From Saccharothrix sp. NRRL B-16314 (lineage in GTDB: Bacteria; Actinomycetota; Actinomycetes; Mycobacteriales; Pseudonocardiaceae): a stretch of DNA of 64,000 bases. Made by a program: the position numbers and the translations under genes. Shown piece by piece: positions 27,143-34,577 of this stretch. The stretch is taken from contig NZ_JNXC01000019.1 of NCBI RefSeq assembly GCF_000716595.1, positions 1 to 64,000 of the forward strand. The letters are read 5' to 3'. The first letter of the stretch is position 1. Each line of letters begins with the position of its first letter. Below the pieces are notes generated by a model. It saw only the letters and a program-made list of their open reading frames with translations, did not search any database and was not told where the DNA came from.

Positions 27143-27952
27143 ACCGGGTTCATCGGGTTCGAGGAAGACGGCGACGCCGTCCAGGACTCGGTGCAGGCCG
27201 AAGTCGAACCAGCCCTCGATGTCGGCGGAGGTCGGCGGGCCGGCGGCGGCCAGCTCGGTGAGCCAGGGGTAGCGGTTGGCACCGACCACGCCCGCGAGTC
27301 GGCCGAGCCGGGCATGCCACCAGGTGCCCGAGCTGACGCCGGTGTCGCGGGCCGCTTCGAACTCGGCCACCGCCATCAGGGCCGTGCCCTGCACGTACCC
27401 GCTCACCAGCAGGTACACCGGAAGCGCGGTGCGGTGGTCGAGGGCGAGGGCGGCGAGGAACCGGTCCACGGTTTCCAGGAGCGAGCGGCCCAGTGGCGGG
27501 CGGGTGGTGGCGAGGGCGGTCAGCGACCACGGGTGTCGCTGGTAGAGCGCCCATTCTTCGCGGGCCTCGTGCTCGAGCAGGGCGCGCCACCCGGTCGCGT
27601 GAGGCCGGGGTGGGCGGTGTTCGGCAAGGACGGTGTCGACCATGGCCGTGACGAGGTCGTCCTTGCTGGACACGTGTTGGTACAAGGACATCGTGGAGGT
27701 TCCGAGCCGGGCGGCGACGAGTCGCATCGAGACGGTGGCGAGTCCTTCGGCGTCGGCGAGTCGGATGGCGGTGCGGACCACCAGGTCGCGGTCGAGCGGC
27801 ACTCCGCCCATCTTGTCCACAAAGGACCGCCTGGTGCGCGCGCCGTCCTTGCGTGCGCGGTACGCACGCGCCTGGCAGGCCCTGCCGCAGTACCGCCGGG
27901 GTCGGCCTCGGGCGGCTTGCGCGAACTCGGCGCCGCACTGCGCGCAACGCAC
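27116..27952 (-). CDS. TetR-family regulator with N-terminal zinc-binding motif
   Basis: A 278-residue protein. The start is taken as GTG 27952 because AAAAGGAGG lies six bases upstream; the GTG at 27973 would overlap the operator. Residues 1-33 carry Cys3, Cys6, Cys22 and Cys26 (MRCAQCG ... RRYCGRACQAR), a zinc-ribbon-like head seen in some actinobacterial TetR proteins. The TetR helix-turn-helix follows (~50-100: VSMRLVAARLGTSTMSLYQH), then an all-helical ligand/dimer domain. It is divergent from a GNAT acetyltransferase with an operator-like palindrome between them, which fits autoregulation and control of that gene. Confidence 0.88.
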   Translation of the reverse strand: MRCAQCGAEFAQAARGRPRRYCGRACQARAYRARKDGARTRRSFVDKMGGVPLDRDLVVRTAIRLADAEGLATVSMRLVAARLGTSTMSLYQHVSSKDDLVTAMVDTVLAEHRPPRPHATGWRALLEHEAREEWALYQRHPWSLTALATTRPPLGRSLLETVDRFLAALALDHRTALPVYLLVSGYVQGTALMAVAEFEAARDTGVSSGTWWHARLGRLAGVVGANRYPWLTELAAAGPPTSADIEGWFDFGLHRVLDGVAVFLEPDEPGSRTPDRRG

Positions 27953-27967
27953 GGCCGACCTCCTTTT

Positions 27968-27990
27968 CGTCACACTCCGGTTGTGTGACG
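27968..27990. promoter_or_regulatory. operator-like palindrome between tetR-type and GNAT genes
   Basis: CGTCACAC (27968-27975) and GTGTGACG (27983-27990) are perfect arms 7 bp apart. TATACT at 27991-27996 directly follows and could be the -10 box of the rightward promoter. A bound repressor would therefore block transcription of both genes. Confidence 0.6.
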
Positions 27991-28032
27991 TATACTCTCA
28001 AACAGGCGTATGTGTTCGGCAACACTGTTCCG

Positions 28033-28638
28033 GTGTACAGCGTACGAAGAATCGCCGATGTCGATGAGCTGGACCGGATCGCCCCCGCTTACGCGACAGC
28101 GTGCGCGGACGAGGCCGTGACCGCGTGGGCGATGGCCGGTCACGACTTCACTGATCTGTTCCGCGAGTGGCTGGCCCACGCGTTGACCGAGCAGGAGGTA
28201 GTGGTCGCCGAACGTGATGGGGTCGTCGTCGGAGTGTCCACGTGGATGGCGTTGGAGTCCGCCGAGCCCTTGCGGCAGCAGGCGGAGGCATTGGCGGAAC
28301 AGGCCAGGGCAAACCCGGCGTTGCGGCGGATGGCCGCGGCGGTCGCGCTCCCCCACCCCGATGTGCCGCACCTGTACCTGGCGTCGATGGCGGTGGTCCC
28401 GGAGAGCCGGGGGCAAGGCGCGGGCACCGCCATCCTGCGCCACCGCCTCACCCGCGCCGACACCGAACGCCAACCGGTGTACCTGGAAGCGAGCACACCG
28501 CTCAGCGCCGCGCTCTACGCCCGGCACGGCTTCACCCCGTCGGGAGCCCCGTTCGCCCTCCCCGACGACGGCCCACTCCTGCACCCACTCTGGCGCCACC
28601 CCGCACTAACCCGCGTGTCCCACGTTCAGAACACCTGA
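28033..28638 (+). CDS. GNAT-family N-acetyltransferase
   Basis: A 201-residue protein from GTG 28033 (VYSVRRIADVDELDRIAPAY). The acetyl-CoA motif A is clear (LYLASMAVVPESRGQGAGTA), followed by PVYLEASTPLSAALYARHGF, as in toxin- or antibiotic-modifying GNATs. The substrate cannot be inferred. No strong ribosome site is seen, so the message may be leaderless or start at an upstream in-frame GTG. Probably controlled by the divergent TetR protein. Confidence 0.85.
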   Translation: MYSVRRIADVDELDRIAPAYATACADEAVTAWAMAGHDFTDLFREWLAHALTEQEVVVAERDGVVVGVSTWMALESAEPLRQQAEALAEQARANPALRRMAAAVALPHPDVPHLYLASMAVVPESRGQGAGTAILRHRLTRADTERQPVYLEASTPLSAALYARHGFTPSGAPFALPDDGPLLHPLWRHPALTRVSHVQNT

Positions 28639-28658
28639 GTTCAACGCTCAGGCGCACG

Positions 28659-28682
28659 CGAAGTGGCCCGGGAGCCACTTCG
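28659..28682 (+). terminator. hairpin after the GNAT gene
   Basis: CGAAGTGGC/GCCACTTCG, a perfect 9-bp stem with a 6-nt loop, 21 bp past the stop codon. Confidence 0.6.
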
Positions 28683-28732
28683 ACTCCGGGTCACGGTGAA
28701 GCGCTGTCAGACGGCGGCGGGCCGCAGGCGCA

Positions 28733-28799
28733 ACAGCCCCGCCTCCTCGTGGTCGATCGTTTCCGTGGAAGGAAAACGACCCTGCTCAGGCGGGGCTGT
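28733..28799. repeat. 12-bp inverted repeat around a 43-bp spacer
   Basis: ACAGCCCCGCCT (28733-28744) and AGGCGGGGCTGT (28788-28799) match perfectly. The spacer carries a smaller GTTTCC/GGAAAAC hairpin. It could be a transcription terminator or the remains of an insertion-sequence end. It stands 34 bp before the IS5-like element. Confidence 0.5.
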
Positions 28800-28833
28800 C
28801 GCGCTACTCCCCAAGATCAACCCTTTAGCGCTG

Positions 28834-29729
28834 CAGTGAGCCCTTTCCAAACCTCATGGTGTGGGCCCGTGGCCGTGGTGGAGACATGACGAAGCTCCTG
28901 GTAGATGACTTCTCGACCAAGAGCAAGGCCATCGCCAGGAGCTTCGAGTGCTTGTCCACCCATCCGCGATCGACCTGTCCGGTTCACACCTTCAGTTCCT
29001 GGCGCGGGAACTGACCACTCACCGGCGCCGGATCGGCAGCTTGTGGCGCAGGCTCGATCCCGGACGCCAGGCCCTGCTGGGTGCTGGCGCATCTGCGCTG
29101 CGGCGACACCTACAGCCGCCTGGCTGCGGGGTTCGGCGTCGGTCTGGCCACCGTCTGCCGCTACATCCACGAAGCGGTCGAACTCCTGGCCGCACTGGCA
29201 CCGGACCTGGCCGACGCGCTGAAAACCGCCATGCGCAAGGCCTACGTCATCCTCGACGGCACCCTGTTACTCATCGACCGCGTCGCCGCCGGCCGACCCT
29301 TCTACTCGGGAAGACACAAACGCCACGGCATGAACGTCCAAGTCCTGGCCGATCCGGCCGGGCGACTGCTGTGGACCTCGCCCGCGCTGCCCGGCTCAGC
29401 CCACGACCTGACCGCGGCCCGCACCCATGGCATCGTCGACGCTCTGACCGTGGCCGGCATCGACTGCTGGGCCGACAAGGCCTACCGAGGCACGGGCGGT
29501 CCGATCCGCGTTCCCTACCGAGGCAGGTGGCACACACTCTCGCCAGGCCAACAGACGGTCAACCGCTCCCACGCCCGCATCCGAGCCTTGGGCGAACGCG
29601 CCGTCTCGATCCGCAAAGCCTGGCGGTTACTGCGTAGGCTCCGCTGCTCCACCACCCGCATCACCGACCTGACCCGAGCAGTCCTCGCACTCCACCTCGC
29701 TGCAGGATGAGGTTGGAAAGGGCTCACTG
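28834..29729 (+). mobile_element. IS5-like insertion sequence, transposase frameshifted
   Basis: An element of about 896 bp bounded by nearly perfect terminal repeats of about 22 bp (CAGTGAGCCCTTTCCAAACC at 28834-28853; complement at 29708-29729 with one base fewer). It holds one DDE transposase gene. Confidence 0.85.
28948..29710 (+). pseudogene. IS5-type DDE transposase with one frameshift
   Basis: The N-terminal part starts at GTG 28948 (PSAIDLSGSHLQFLARELTT). One extra G at 29079-29081 shifts the frame. The remainder reads RCGDTYSRLAAGFGVGLATV (helix-turn-helix), AYVILDGTLLLIDR (first Asp), GSAHDLTAARTHG (second Asp) and a C-terminal helix with ARIRALGERAVS. Apart from that base the gene is complete. 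Programmed frameshifting is known in some IS5-group elements, so activity is not excluded. Confidence 0.8.
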
Positions 29730-30243
29730 TCCTGTGCGGGGCTGTTGGTGGCAATGCGGCGGCAGGCATCGAGCCACTGGCGCACCTCGTGGTCGCCGAG
29801 GCCGCACGCGCGGGTGATGCCTCGACGAACCGTTCCCGGGGCAACGTCGCGCGGCCGAGGGCAGTGGCGATCGTGCCGGCCGGAAGGGTATGCACTGGTG
29901 CGGAACCTGGGCCGACCACTTCTGGCGCTGATCCACACCGACATCCCGAGCCCGAGTCATGGCTGGAGCGCCGACCGGCTGATCCTGCTGGACGTCGGCC
30001 CGCAGGTGGGCAGAGGGATCCAAGATTCTCCCCAGATCCGCTCGAGACTGTCCGGTCATGGTGGGCCCGGTTGTTCCGACTAGCGAGGGGTCTCTTAACG
30101 TCTATCCCGATCGCATCTGGCTTATGCTCAGTGCCCTCACACAAGACCATCCGACCTGCCGGTTTAAGGTTTACCCAGTTTTCCCAGAGCTGACGACTTA
30201 AATGTCACACGTCGAAATTCTTTCGACAATGGAGTGCTTTGAA
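29730..30243. other. 514-bp gap, decayed DNA and a promoter region
   Basis: On the minus strand near 29740-29860 a stretch reads GDHEVRQWLDACRRIATNSP, which looks like the end of a helix-turn-helix protein, but other frames interrupt it. The last ~130 bp before 30244 are AT-rich and presumably hold the promoter of the metalloprotease relic. No RNA gene seen. Confidence 0.35.
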
Positions 30244-30863
30244 TGAAAGCGAAACTCGTCCGACCCCTCGTAATCTTGGCGGCATTGTCCGCCGTCGCAA
30301 CCCTATCCGGCGTCTCCAGCGTCTGCCGACCTGAGCCATTTCAACACGAAGGCGGCTGACGGGGGGAATGTCGCCTACTGTTTCACCTCGAGCGTCACCT
30401 CCTACATCCGCGACAACATGGCCAGTGCGATGAGCTACGCGGATGGCAGGCTCTCAGCCCTCCCCGCAATCAGCTTCCATTCGTCGTGCGACGTGGCGGT
30501 CGGCGACGGCACGCCACGTACCGACGTCGCCTGGTTCGACGCCTGGCGCGACGGCGTGTATGGCGAGGCCTTCTGCAAGTACCAGTGGCCGAATGACGGT
30601 TCGGGCAACGTGGGCGAGTGCGACCAGAATCATGTGTACCTGGTCGGCGAGGTGATCAGGCGGGACGCCCCCAACGACGAGCACGGCTACTCCTCTGTCG
30701 CCTGCCACGAACTCGGGCACACCCTAGGGTTCAAAGGCATCAGAACCCGCCACCCGACAACCAACTGGACTGCATGGCAGGCGGGGATATTGGCACGACT
30801 CGGGCCACCGATGTCACGTACAGCAACCACAACACGGCGGACTTCAACCAGTACTACGACTGA
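30244..30863 (+). pseudogene. secreted zinc metalloprotease (matrixin/zincin type), two frameshifts
   Basis: ATG 30244 (GGAG eight bases before) opens a signal peptide (MKAKLVRPLVILAALSAVAT). Near 30320 the frame shifts and the mature part continues ADLSHFNTKAADGGNVAYCF and on to ACHELGHTLGF, the zinc motif HExxHxxGx. A second shift near 30733 restores the third ligand and tail (RHQNPPPDNQLDCMAGGDIG ... NTADFNQYYD, stop 30861-30863). In the intact form it would be a ~200-residue extracellular protease. The gene ends 9 bp before the lipoprotein gene and probably shared its transcript. Confidence 0.7.
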
Positions 30864-30872
30864 GGAGGAACA

Positions 30873-31529
30873 ATGCGTTCAGTGCTTGCACGAGCGTTGA
30901 GTGCCGTCGTGGCCCTCGTGTGTGCCGCCTCGGTGGCCGGCTGTGGTGCCGAAAACGCGGCTGGCTTGGGTCCGCAAGTGATGCGGTTCAAGGACTACTC
31001 CTACACGCCGCAGGGTACGCCGGAGTCACTGGCGGCCCAGGATTACATCAAAATCACCGCTGTCGGCACGGTTGAGGACTTCGTAGAAGGCGTCACCTAC
31101 CTCGGGGAACCGGGCAACACTCCGTACCCGCGGGTCTACCTCGTGGTGAAGGTTGACAGGATACTGAAGGGAGCCAATGAGAACGGCGTGCTCGACGATG
31201 GGCGGCTGTTCGTCGACCTGGACCGGGGTCCCATCAGCGCGGCGGACGGGAGGACACCGCTCATCTCGATGGCGGACTTCCGGAAAGCGGCACCGGTCGG
31301 CACGCGAGTCGCCCTCTTCCTGACCGACCCGCCGGAGGTCCCAGGAAAGGTGGGGGTGGTCGAGGCCAGTTCGGCACCACGGGTGCGGACGCTCAGCCCA
31401 CACCCGCAGGGCCTGATCTTCGAAGGTGGCGGCGGCCTCGTGTCGGGGCTCGTCGAGTCCGATGAGCTGCCTGCGGACTGGCGCGACATCCGCACGGTGG
31501 ACGAGCTGGCCACGAGAATGACCGCGTGA
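30873..31529 (+). CDS. predicted lipoprotein of unknown function
   Basis: A 218-residue protein from ATG 30873 with GAGGAGGAAC just upstream. Residues 1-24 are a lipoprotein signal with lipobox SVAGC (Cys24), so the protein should be anchored to the outer face of the membrane. The mature part is a compact alpha/beta domain (PYPRVYLVVKVDRILKGA; GTRVALFLTDPPEVPGKVG) with no catalytic motif recognised. It follows the broken metalloprotease directly and has its own terminator, so the two were probably an operon. Confidence 0.8.
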   Translation: MRSVLARALSAVVALVCAASVAGCGAENAAGLGPQVMRFKDYSYTPQGTPESLAAQDYIKITAVGTVEDFVEGVTYLGEPGNTPYPRVYLVVKVDRILKGANENGVLDDGRLFVDLDRGPISAADGRTPLISMADFRKAAPVGTRVALFLTDPPEVPGKVGVVEASSAPRVRTLSPHPQGLIFEGGGGLVSGLVESDELPADWRDIRTVDELATRMTA

Positions 31530-31537
31530 CAAGCGAC

Positions 31538-31567
31538 CCCGGTGCCCTGGCGAGCCAGGGCACCGGG
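31538..31567 (+). terminator. hairpin after the lipoprotein gene
   Basis: CCCGGTGCCCTGG/CCAGGGCACCGGG, a perfect 13-bp stem with loop CGAG, 8 bp past the stop. Confidence 0.75.
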
Positions 31568-31586
31568 ACAGGGGCGGCGACGGCCA

Positions 31587-31661
31587 GGATTGAACGCGCA
31601 CGGTGAATCGCTGCTGGTCAGGGCCTTGAGCTGATCGATCGACCACCACGCTTGAAGGACC
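31587..31661. repeat. left arm of a perfect 75-bp inverted repeat
   Basis: The complement of this segment is found base for base at 32243-32317. Identity stops sharply at both edges. The arms enclose one small exported-protein gene, and the right arm abuts a tyrosine-recombinase relic. A shorter related block (CGCTGCTGGTCAGTGCCTTG) lies at 32218-32237 in the orientation of this arm. Confidence 0.9.
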
Positions 31662-31702
31662 GGAGATGCAGAGGGCGATGGGACACACGACAAGGAGGAG
31701 AG

Positions 31703-32146
31703 ATGGTGAGAACTGTTCTGAAGCGGGTGCTGACGATGTTGACGGTCACCACCGCGGTGGTGATGCTCTCGGTGAGCCCGGCCTCGGCCGCTTACGACGA
31801 CAGCTTCGAGGTATGGACGCTGGACGGCTGTGGTTCGGTCGAGTTCGTCGACTACGGCGAAGGCGCGCCCGGCGGCGGCGGCAACGACGATTACGCGATC
31901 GTGCACGATTACTGCTCCGACGGGCATGGGGTCCTGGCTTACGCCTGGGTCGACATCTATGCCCTGGGCACCAAGTACAACGGCAACGGACTGGCGGGTG
32001 CGCCCGTGATCTGGGATCCGTACGCCGTCCGCAGCAACGTGTTCGCCGGCGAGACGATCAGGCTCAGGGTCTGCCTGGTCGACGGCGCGTCCGACCCGAC
32101 CCCGTTCCGCTGCGACGAGGACGAGAGCGTCAGCGTGGACGGCTGA
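31703..32146 (+). CDS. small exported protein between the inverted repeats
   Basis: A 147-residue protein from ATG 31703 with a strong AAGGAGGAG site. Residues 1-32 are a signal peptide ending SPASAAY. The mature domain (~115 residues) is beta-rich and acidic, with four cysteines (DGCGSV, DYCSDG, RVCLVD, RCDEDE) likely to form two disulfides. It resembles small secreted actinobacterial proteins of unknown role. Its place inside a perfect inverted repeat means its orientation could be switched by recombination. Confidence 0.8.
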   Translation: MVRTVLKRVLTMLTVTTAVVMLSVSPASAAYDDSFEVWTLDGCGSVEFVDYGEGAPGGGGNDDYAIVHDYCSDGHGVLAYAWVDIYALGTKYNGNGLAGAPVIWDPYAVRSNVFAGETIRLRVCLVDGASDPTPFRCDEDESVSVDG

Positions 32147-32242
32147 GCACGCCCTACCGGTGAGACGTGGCCGCGACGGAGCCGGGTCTGGGGCGGATCT
32201 GGCCAGAATCGAACTTCGCTGCTGGTCAGTGCCTTGATATCG

Positions 32243-32317
32243 GGTCCTTCAAGCGTGGTGGTCGATCGATCAGCTCAAGGCCCTGACCAGCAGCGATTCA
32301 CCGTGCGCGTTCAATCC
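32243..32317. repeat. right arm of the perfect 75-bp inverted repeat
   Basis: Exact inverse of 31587-31661. In plus frame the arm encodes AWWSIDQLKALTSSDSPCAF and runs on without a stop into the recombinase fragment. Confidence 0.9.
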
Positions 32318-32477
32318 TCACACCTTCGGCACCAAGCTGCTGCGCAACGTAGTCGACATCGTCATCGTCGCCGACCTCATGGGACACGCGACATTGCACA
32401 CCACGCGCTCGTACACCAAGTCCTCGGAAGCTGACCGCGCCCGTGCCATCGAGGACGCGCTGATCAGCGACGAATAG
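32244..32477 (+). pseudogene. C-terminal fragment of a tyrosine recombinase/integrase
   Basis: The frame reads FNPHTFGTKLLRNVVDIVIV, then DLMGHATLHTTRSYTKSSEA, to TAG 32475-32477. HTF.T.LL, the (L)GH box and the nucleophile Tyr in TTRSY are the catalytic end of phage/XerD-type recombinases. The Arg of the HxxR box is Gly here (HTFG), and the N-terminal two-thirds are missing, so it is inactive. It faces the Tn3-type transposase, as TnpI-like resolvases do. Confidence 0.75.
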
Positions 32478-32494
32478 CCCCGCAGCGAGCGGGG
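32478..32494. terminator. small hairpin between convergent recombinase and transposase relics
   Basis: CCCCGC/GCGGGG, a 6-bp stem with loop AGCGA, directly after the recombinase stop. Confidence 0.5.
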
Positions 32495-32502
32495 CGAGGC
32501 GG

Positions 32503-33372
32503 TCAGAAGTCGACCTCGCCCTCCTCCACGGTGGCCGGATCGCACAGCGGCCGCAGCCCCTGCGCGGGCTGGGACGGGGTGATCGAGTACCGGCCCAGGA
32601 CGTCGACGTGCTTGTCCTTCAACGGCGAAAGCCGGGCCTTGTCCGCCTCGTCGATCACGTGCCCCTCGGCCTCCAGCCGGGTCACCGCGGCATCCAGGTT
32701 CCGGGTCGTCCACAGCACCACCGCGTTGAGCACTAGGCCCAGCGCGGCCAGCTGGTCCTCCTGGCCCTCGCGGTATTCCTGCATGATCTGACCACGCCGG
32801 CCGTGGCAGATCGCCCGCGCCAGCCGGTGCCGCGACTCCTGCACCGTCAGCTGCCGGATCATCCGCCGCCGGTAGGTGTCGTCGACCGGGTCGCACAGCG
32901 CGACCAGGTGCATTGTTTTGTCGATGCGCCCGTACTCGGCGAACGCCTGCCCCAGCGGCGACATGCGGCCCTCCCGGCCGAACACGCGCATCAGGTCGTA
33001 GGCGCGGACCTGGTTGGTGATCAGCGACCCGGCCACCCGCAGCATGTCCGGCCAGTGCGTGATCACCTTGTCCAGGTTGACCTTGTAGCGGGCGATCGCG
33101 TTCAGCGGCCCGTAGTCCGCTGGCTTCCGGTCGGGCTCGCCGGGCATCTCCGCCCGCCAGAACCGCTGGTCCGCGAGGTCCCGCAGGCGCGGGGAGAACC
33201 GGTAGCCCAGCATCTTGAACAGCCCGAACACCATGTCGGAGTACGAAGCGTGGTCGGTGGCGACCATCTCCGGGCGCACCCCGCCGTCGAGGTTGAGCAG
33301 GGTGTCCAGATGAACAGGCTGTCGCGCGGGGTGCCCGGCACCACCATCGCCCCGATCCCCGACACTGGTCAT
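32503..33372 (-). pseudogene. Tn3-family transposase, C-terminal third
   Basis: About 290 residues match the DDE domain of Tn3 transposases: MVVPGTPRDSLFI, then after a one-base loss near 33312 TLLNLDGGVRPEMVATDHAS, YSDMVFGLFKMLGYRFSPRL, AFAEYGRIDKTMHLVAL and the C-terminal EGQEDQLAALGLVLNAVVLW with the catalytic Glu. The N-terminal ~650 residues are gone, and the left cut is 65 bp from the CRISPR relic. Confidence 0.85.
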
Positions 33373-33436
33373 TGACCGCGTTGAGCCAGGTCGGGGGTGG
33401 TCCGTTCGTGCAGCGTGCCGGCGCGGTGATGCTGGA

Positions 33437-33582
33437 GTCTTCCCCGCGCGAGCGGGGGTCCTTCGAGGGTCTGAGGTCTGAGCTGACCGAGGGGGTCTTC
33501 CCCGCGCAAGCGGGGGGTCCCTCGCCCGAAAAGCTGGCGTCGACCGCAGCGTCGTCTTCCCCGCGCGAGCGGGGCGTTCGAG
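33437..33582 (+). CRISPR. three-repeat orphan CRISPR relic, type I-E-like repeat
   Basis: Three copies of GTCTTCCCCGCGCGAGCGGG followed by a variable GGTCC-like end begin at 33437, 33495 (one change, A for G in the loop) and 33554. The period is 58-59 bp, giving ~28-bp repeats and ~30-bp unique spacers. The CCCCGCGC-GAGCGGGG hairpin is the hallmark of actinobacterial type I-E repeats. The third repeat is degenerate at its end and runs into an esterase fragment. No cas genes and no leader are visible in the window. Confidence 0.75.
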
Positions 33583-34135
33583 TCGAACGTCAAGAGCACT
33601 AAGGACTCCGCCGGCGAGTGCGTGGTCAGCCCCCGCACTTACGCCACACGCTGGGCGACCATGCTCTCGACCAATGGCATGAAAGCCGGCGACTGGCTGA
33701 TCATCCAGTTCGGCATCAACGACGGCGACCGCAACTGTCCCCGCCACGTCGGCACTACCCGCTACCGCGAACTACTCGCCACCATGACCCGCGAAGCCAG
33801 AGCACGCGGCGTCAAACCCGTCTACGTCACACCCGTCTCGGCCATCCGCTGCTCCGGTTCGACCGCGGTGGCCACCCGTGGGTTCCTGAACGAGACCATC
33901 GCCCAAGGCCAAGCCGATCAGGTGCCGGTCATCGACCTCCACAAGCGCAGCATCGCCCTGTACAACACACTCCGCCTGTGCCCAACAACGGCGACTACAC
34001 CCAAGGCGCCGTCGGTGCCTTCTTCTGCAACGACCACACACACTTCGAAGCCGCCGGCGCCACCCGCATCGCCGAGACGGTCGCCAAAGCACTACGCGAA
34101 CAAGGCATCGGCCTCGCCTCCTCCTGCGCTAGTCA
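33574..34135 (+). pseudogene. SGNH/GDSL-type esterase, N-terminally truncated and frameshifted
   Basis: The frame leaves the last CRISPR repeat and reads SAGECVVSPRTYATRWATML and GDWLIIQFGINDGD, the block III region of rhamnogalacturonan-acetylesterase-type SGNH hydrolases. Near 33980 the frame changes, and block V follows (FCNDHTHFEAAGATRIAETV, with catalytic Asp and His). The N-terminal GDSL serine block is missing. It was probably part of the polysaccharide locus that starts just downstream. Confidence 0.7.
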
Positions 34136-34191
34136 GGAGTTGCCAGCCGCCCCGGACACAGCCGACAGCTCATCCGAGTGTCCGCAGACTC

Positions 34192-34205
34192 GTGAAAACG
34201 TTTAC
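34192..34205. promoter_or_regulatory. LacI-type operator-like palindrome
   Basis: GTGAAAACGTTTAC is palindromic around its central CG and close to the LacI/GalR-family consensus (AAACGTTT core). It lies 79 bp upstream of the promoter below. Confidence 0.5.
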
Positions 34206-34283
34206 TCCAGACAGTCCGAGACTGGGCAGGGCCAGGTGGATGTCAACATCCAGCAGTCACAGGGGTTACGACTGGAAGGGCTG

Positions 34284-34311
34284 TTGACAGAGACCGTCGA
34301 TCCTCTAAGCT
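34284..34311 (+). promoter_or_regulatory. sigma-70-type promoter of the polysaccharide-degradation locus
   Basis: TTGACA (34284-34289), a 16-bp spacer and TAAGCT (34306-34311). A start near 34318 would give a ~260-nt leader before the GH43 gene. This is among the best promoter matches in the window and sits between two LacI-type motifs. Confidence 0.65.
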
Positions 34312-34324
34312 GACCTTCACGCGT

Positions 34325-34338
34325 GTAACCGTTTTAAC
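34325..34338. promoter_or_regulatory. second LacI-type operator-like site
   Basis: GTAACCGTTTTAAC lies just downstream of the predicted transcription start, a usual place for a roadblock or repressor site. It is imperfectly palindromic and related to the site at 34192-34205. Confidence 0.45.
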
Positions 34339-34426
34339 CGCCGGCCCTGCCCCCGGCTCTGGTCGGGCCACGGGCCCGGGATCCGGCGGTGCGCGCGAAC
34401 AGATCCTGCTCGCAAGGAGGCGAAGC

Positions 34427-34486
34427 GTGACTCTGTTGGAAGAATCGATGCCCGGGTCGTCCTCACCGGGCCTGGGTTTCGCCTAG
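34427..34486 (+). CDS. 19-codon leader-type ORF with a strong ribosome site
   Basis: GTG 34427 follows AAGGAGG with a 6-nt gap, one of the best ribosome sites in the window. The frame encodes MTLLEESMPGSSSPGLGFA and stops at TAG. It lies in the predicted 5' leader of the glycosidase locus, 91 bp before the GH43 start. It could be a leader peptide affecting downstream expression, a small exported-free peptide, or chance. Confidence 0.4.
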   Translation: MTLLEESMPGSSSPGLGFA

Positions 34487-34577
34487 GCGGCCGTTTCGGT
34501 CGGCAGGCTCTGCGCTTCGGTCGGCTCCGCCGCAGGTCGTCCGAGTCCCCACCCGTTCCCCGTCCTCGGGAGTGCTC

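Noticed and set aside
31136..31927. Minus-strand 263-codon frame containing part of the recombinase-like sequence
   Set aside because: It reads through the left inverted-repeat arm in antisense to the lipoprotein and exported-protein genes; both plus-strand genes have signals and ribosome sites.
33372..33602. Small ORF with repeated PRERG/PAQAG residues
   Set aside because: A false protein produced by translating CRISPR repeats and spacers.
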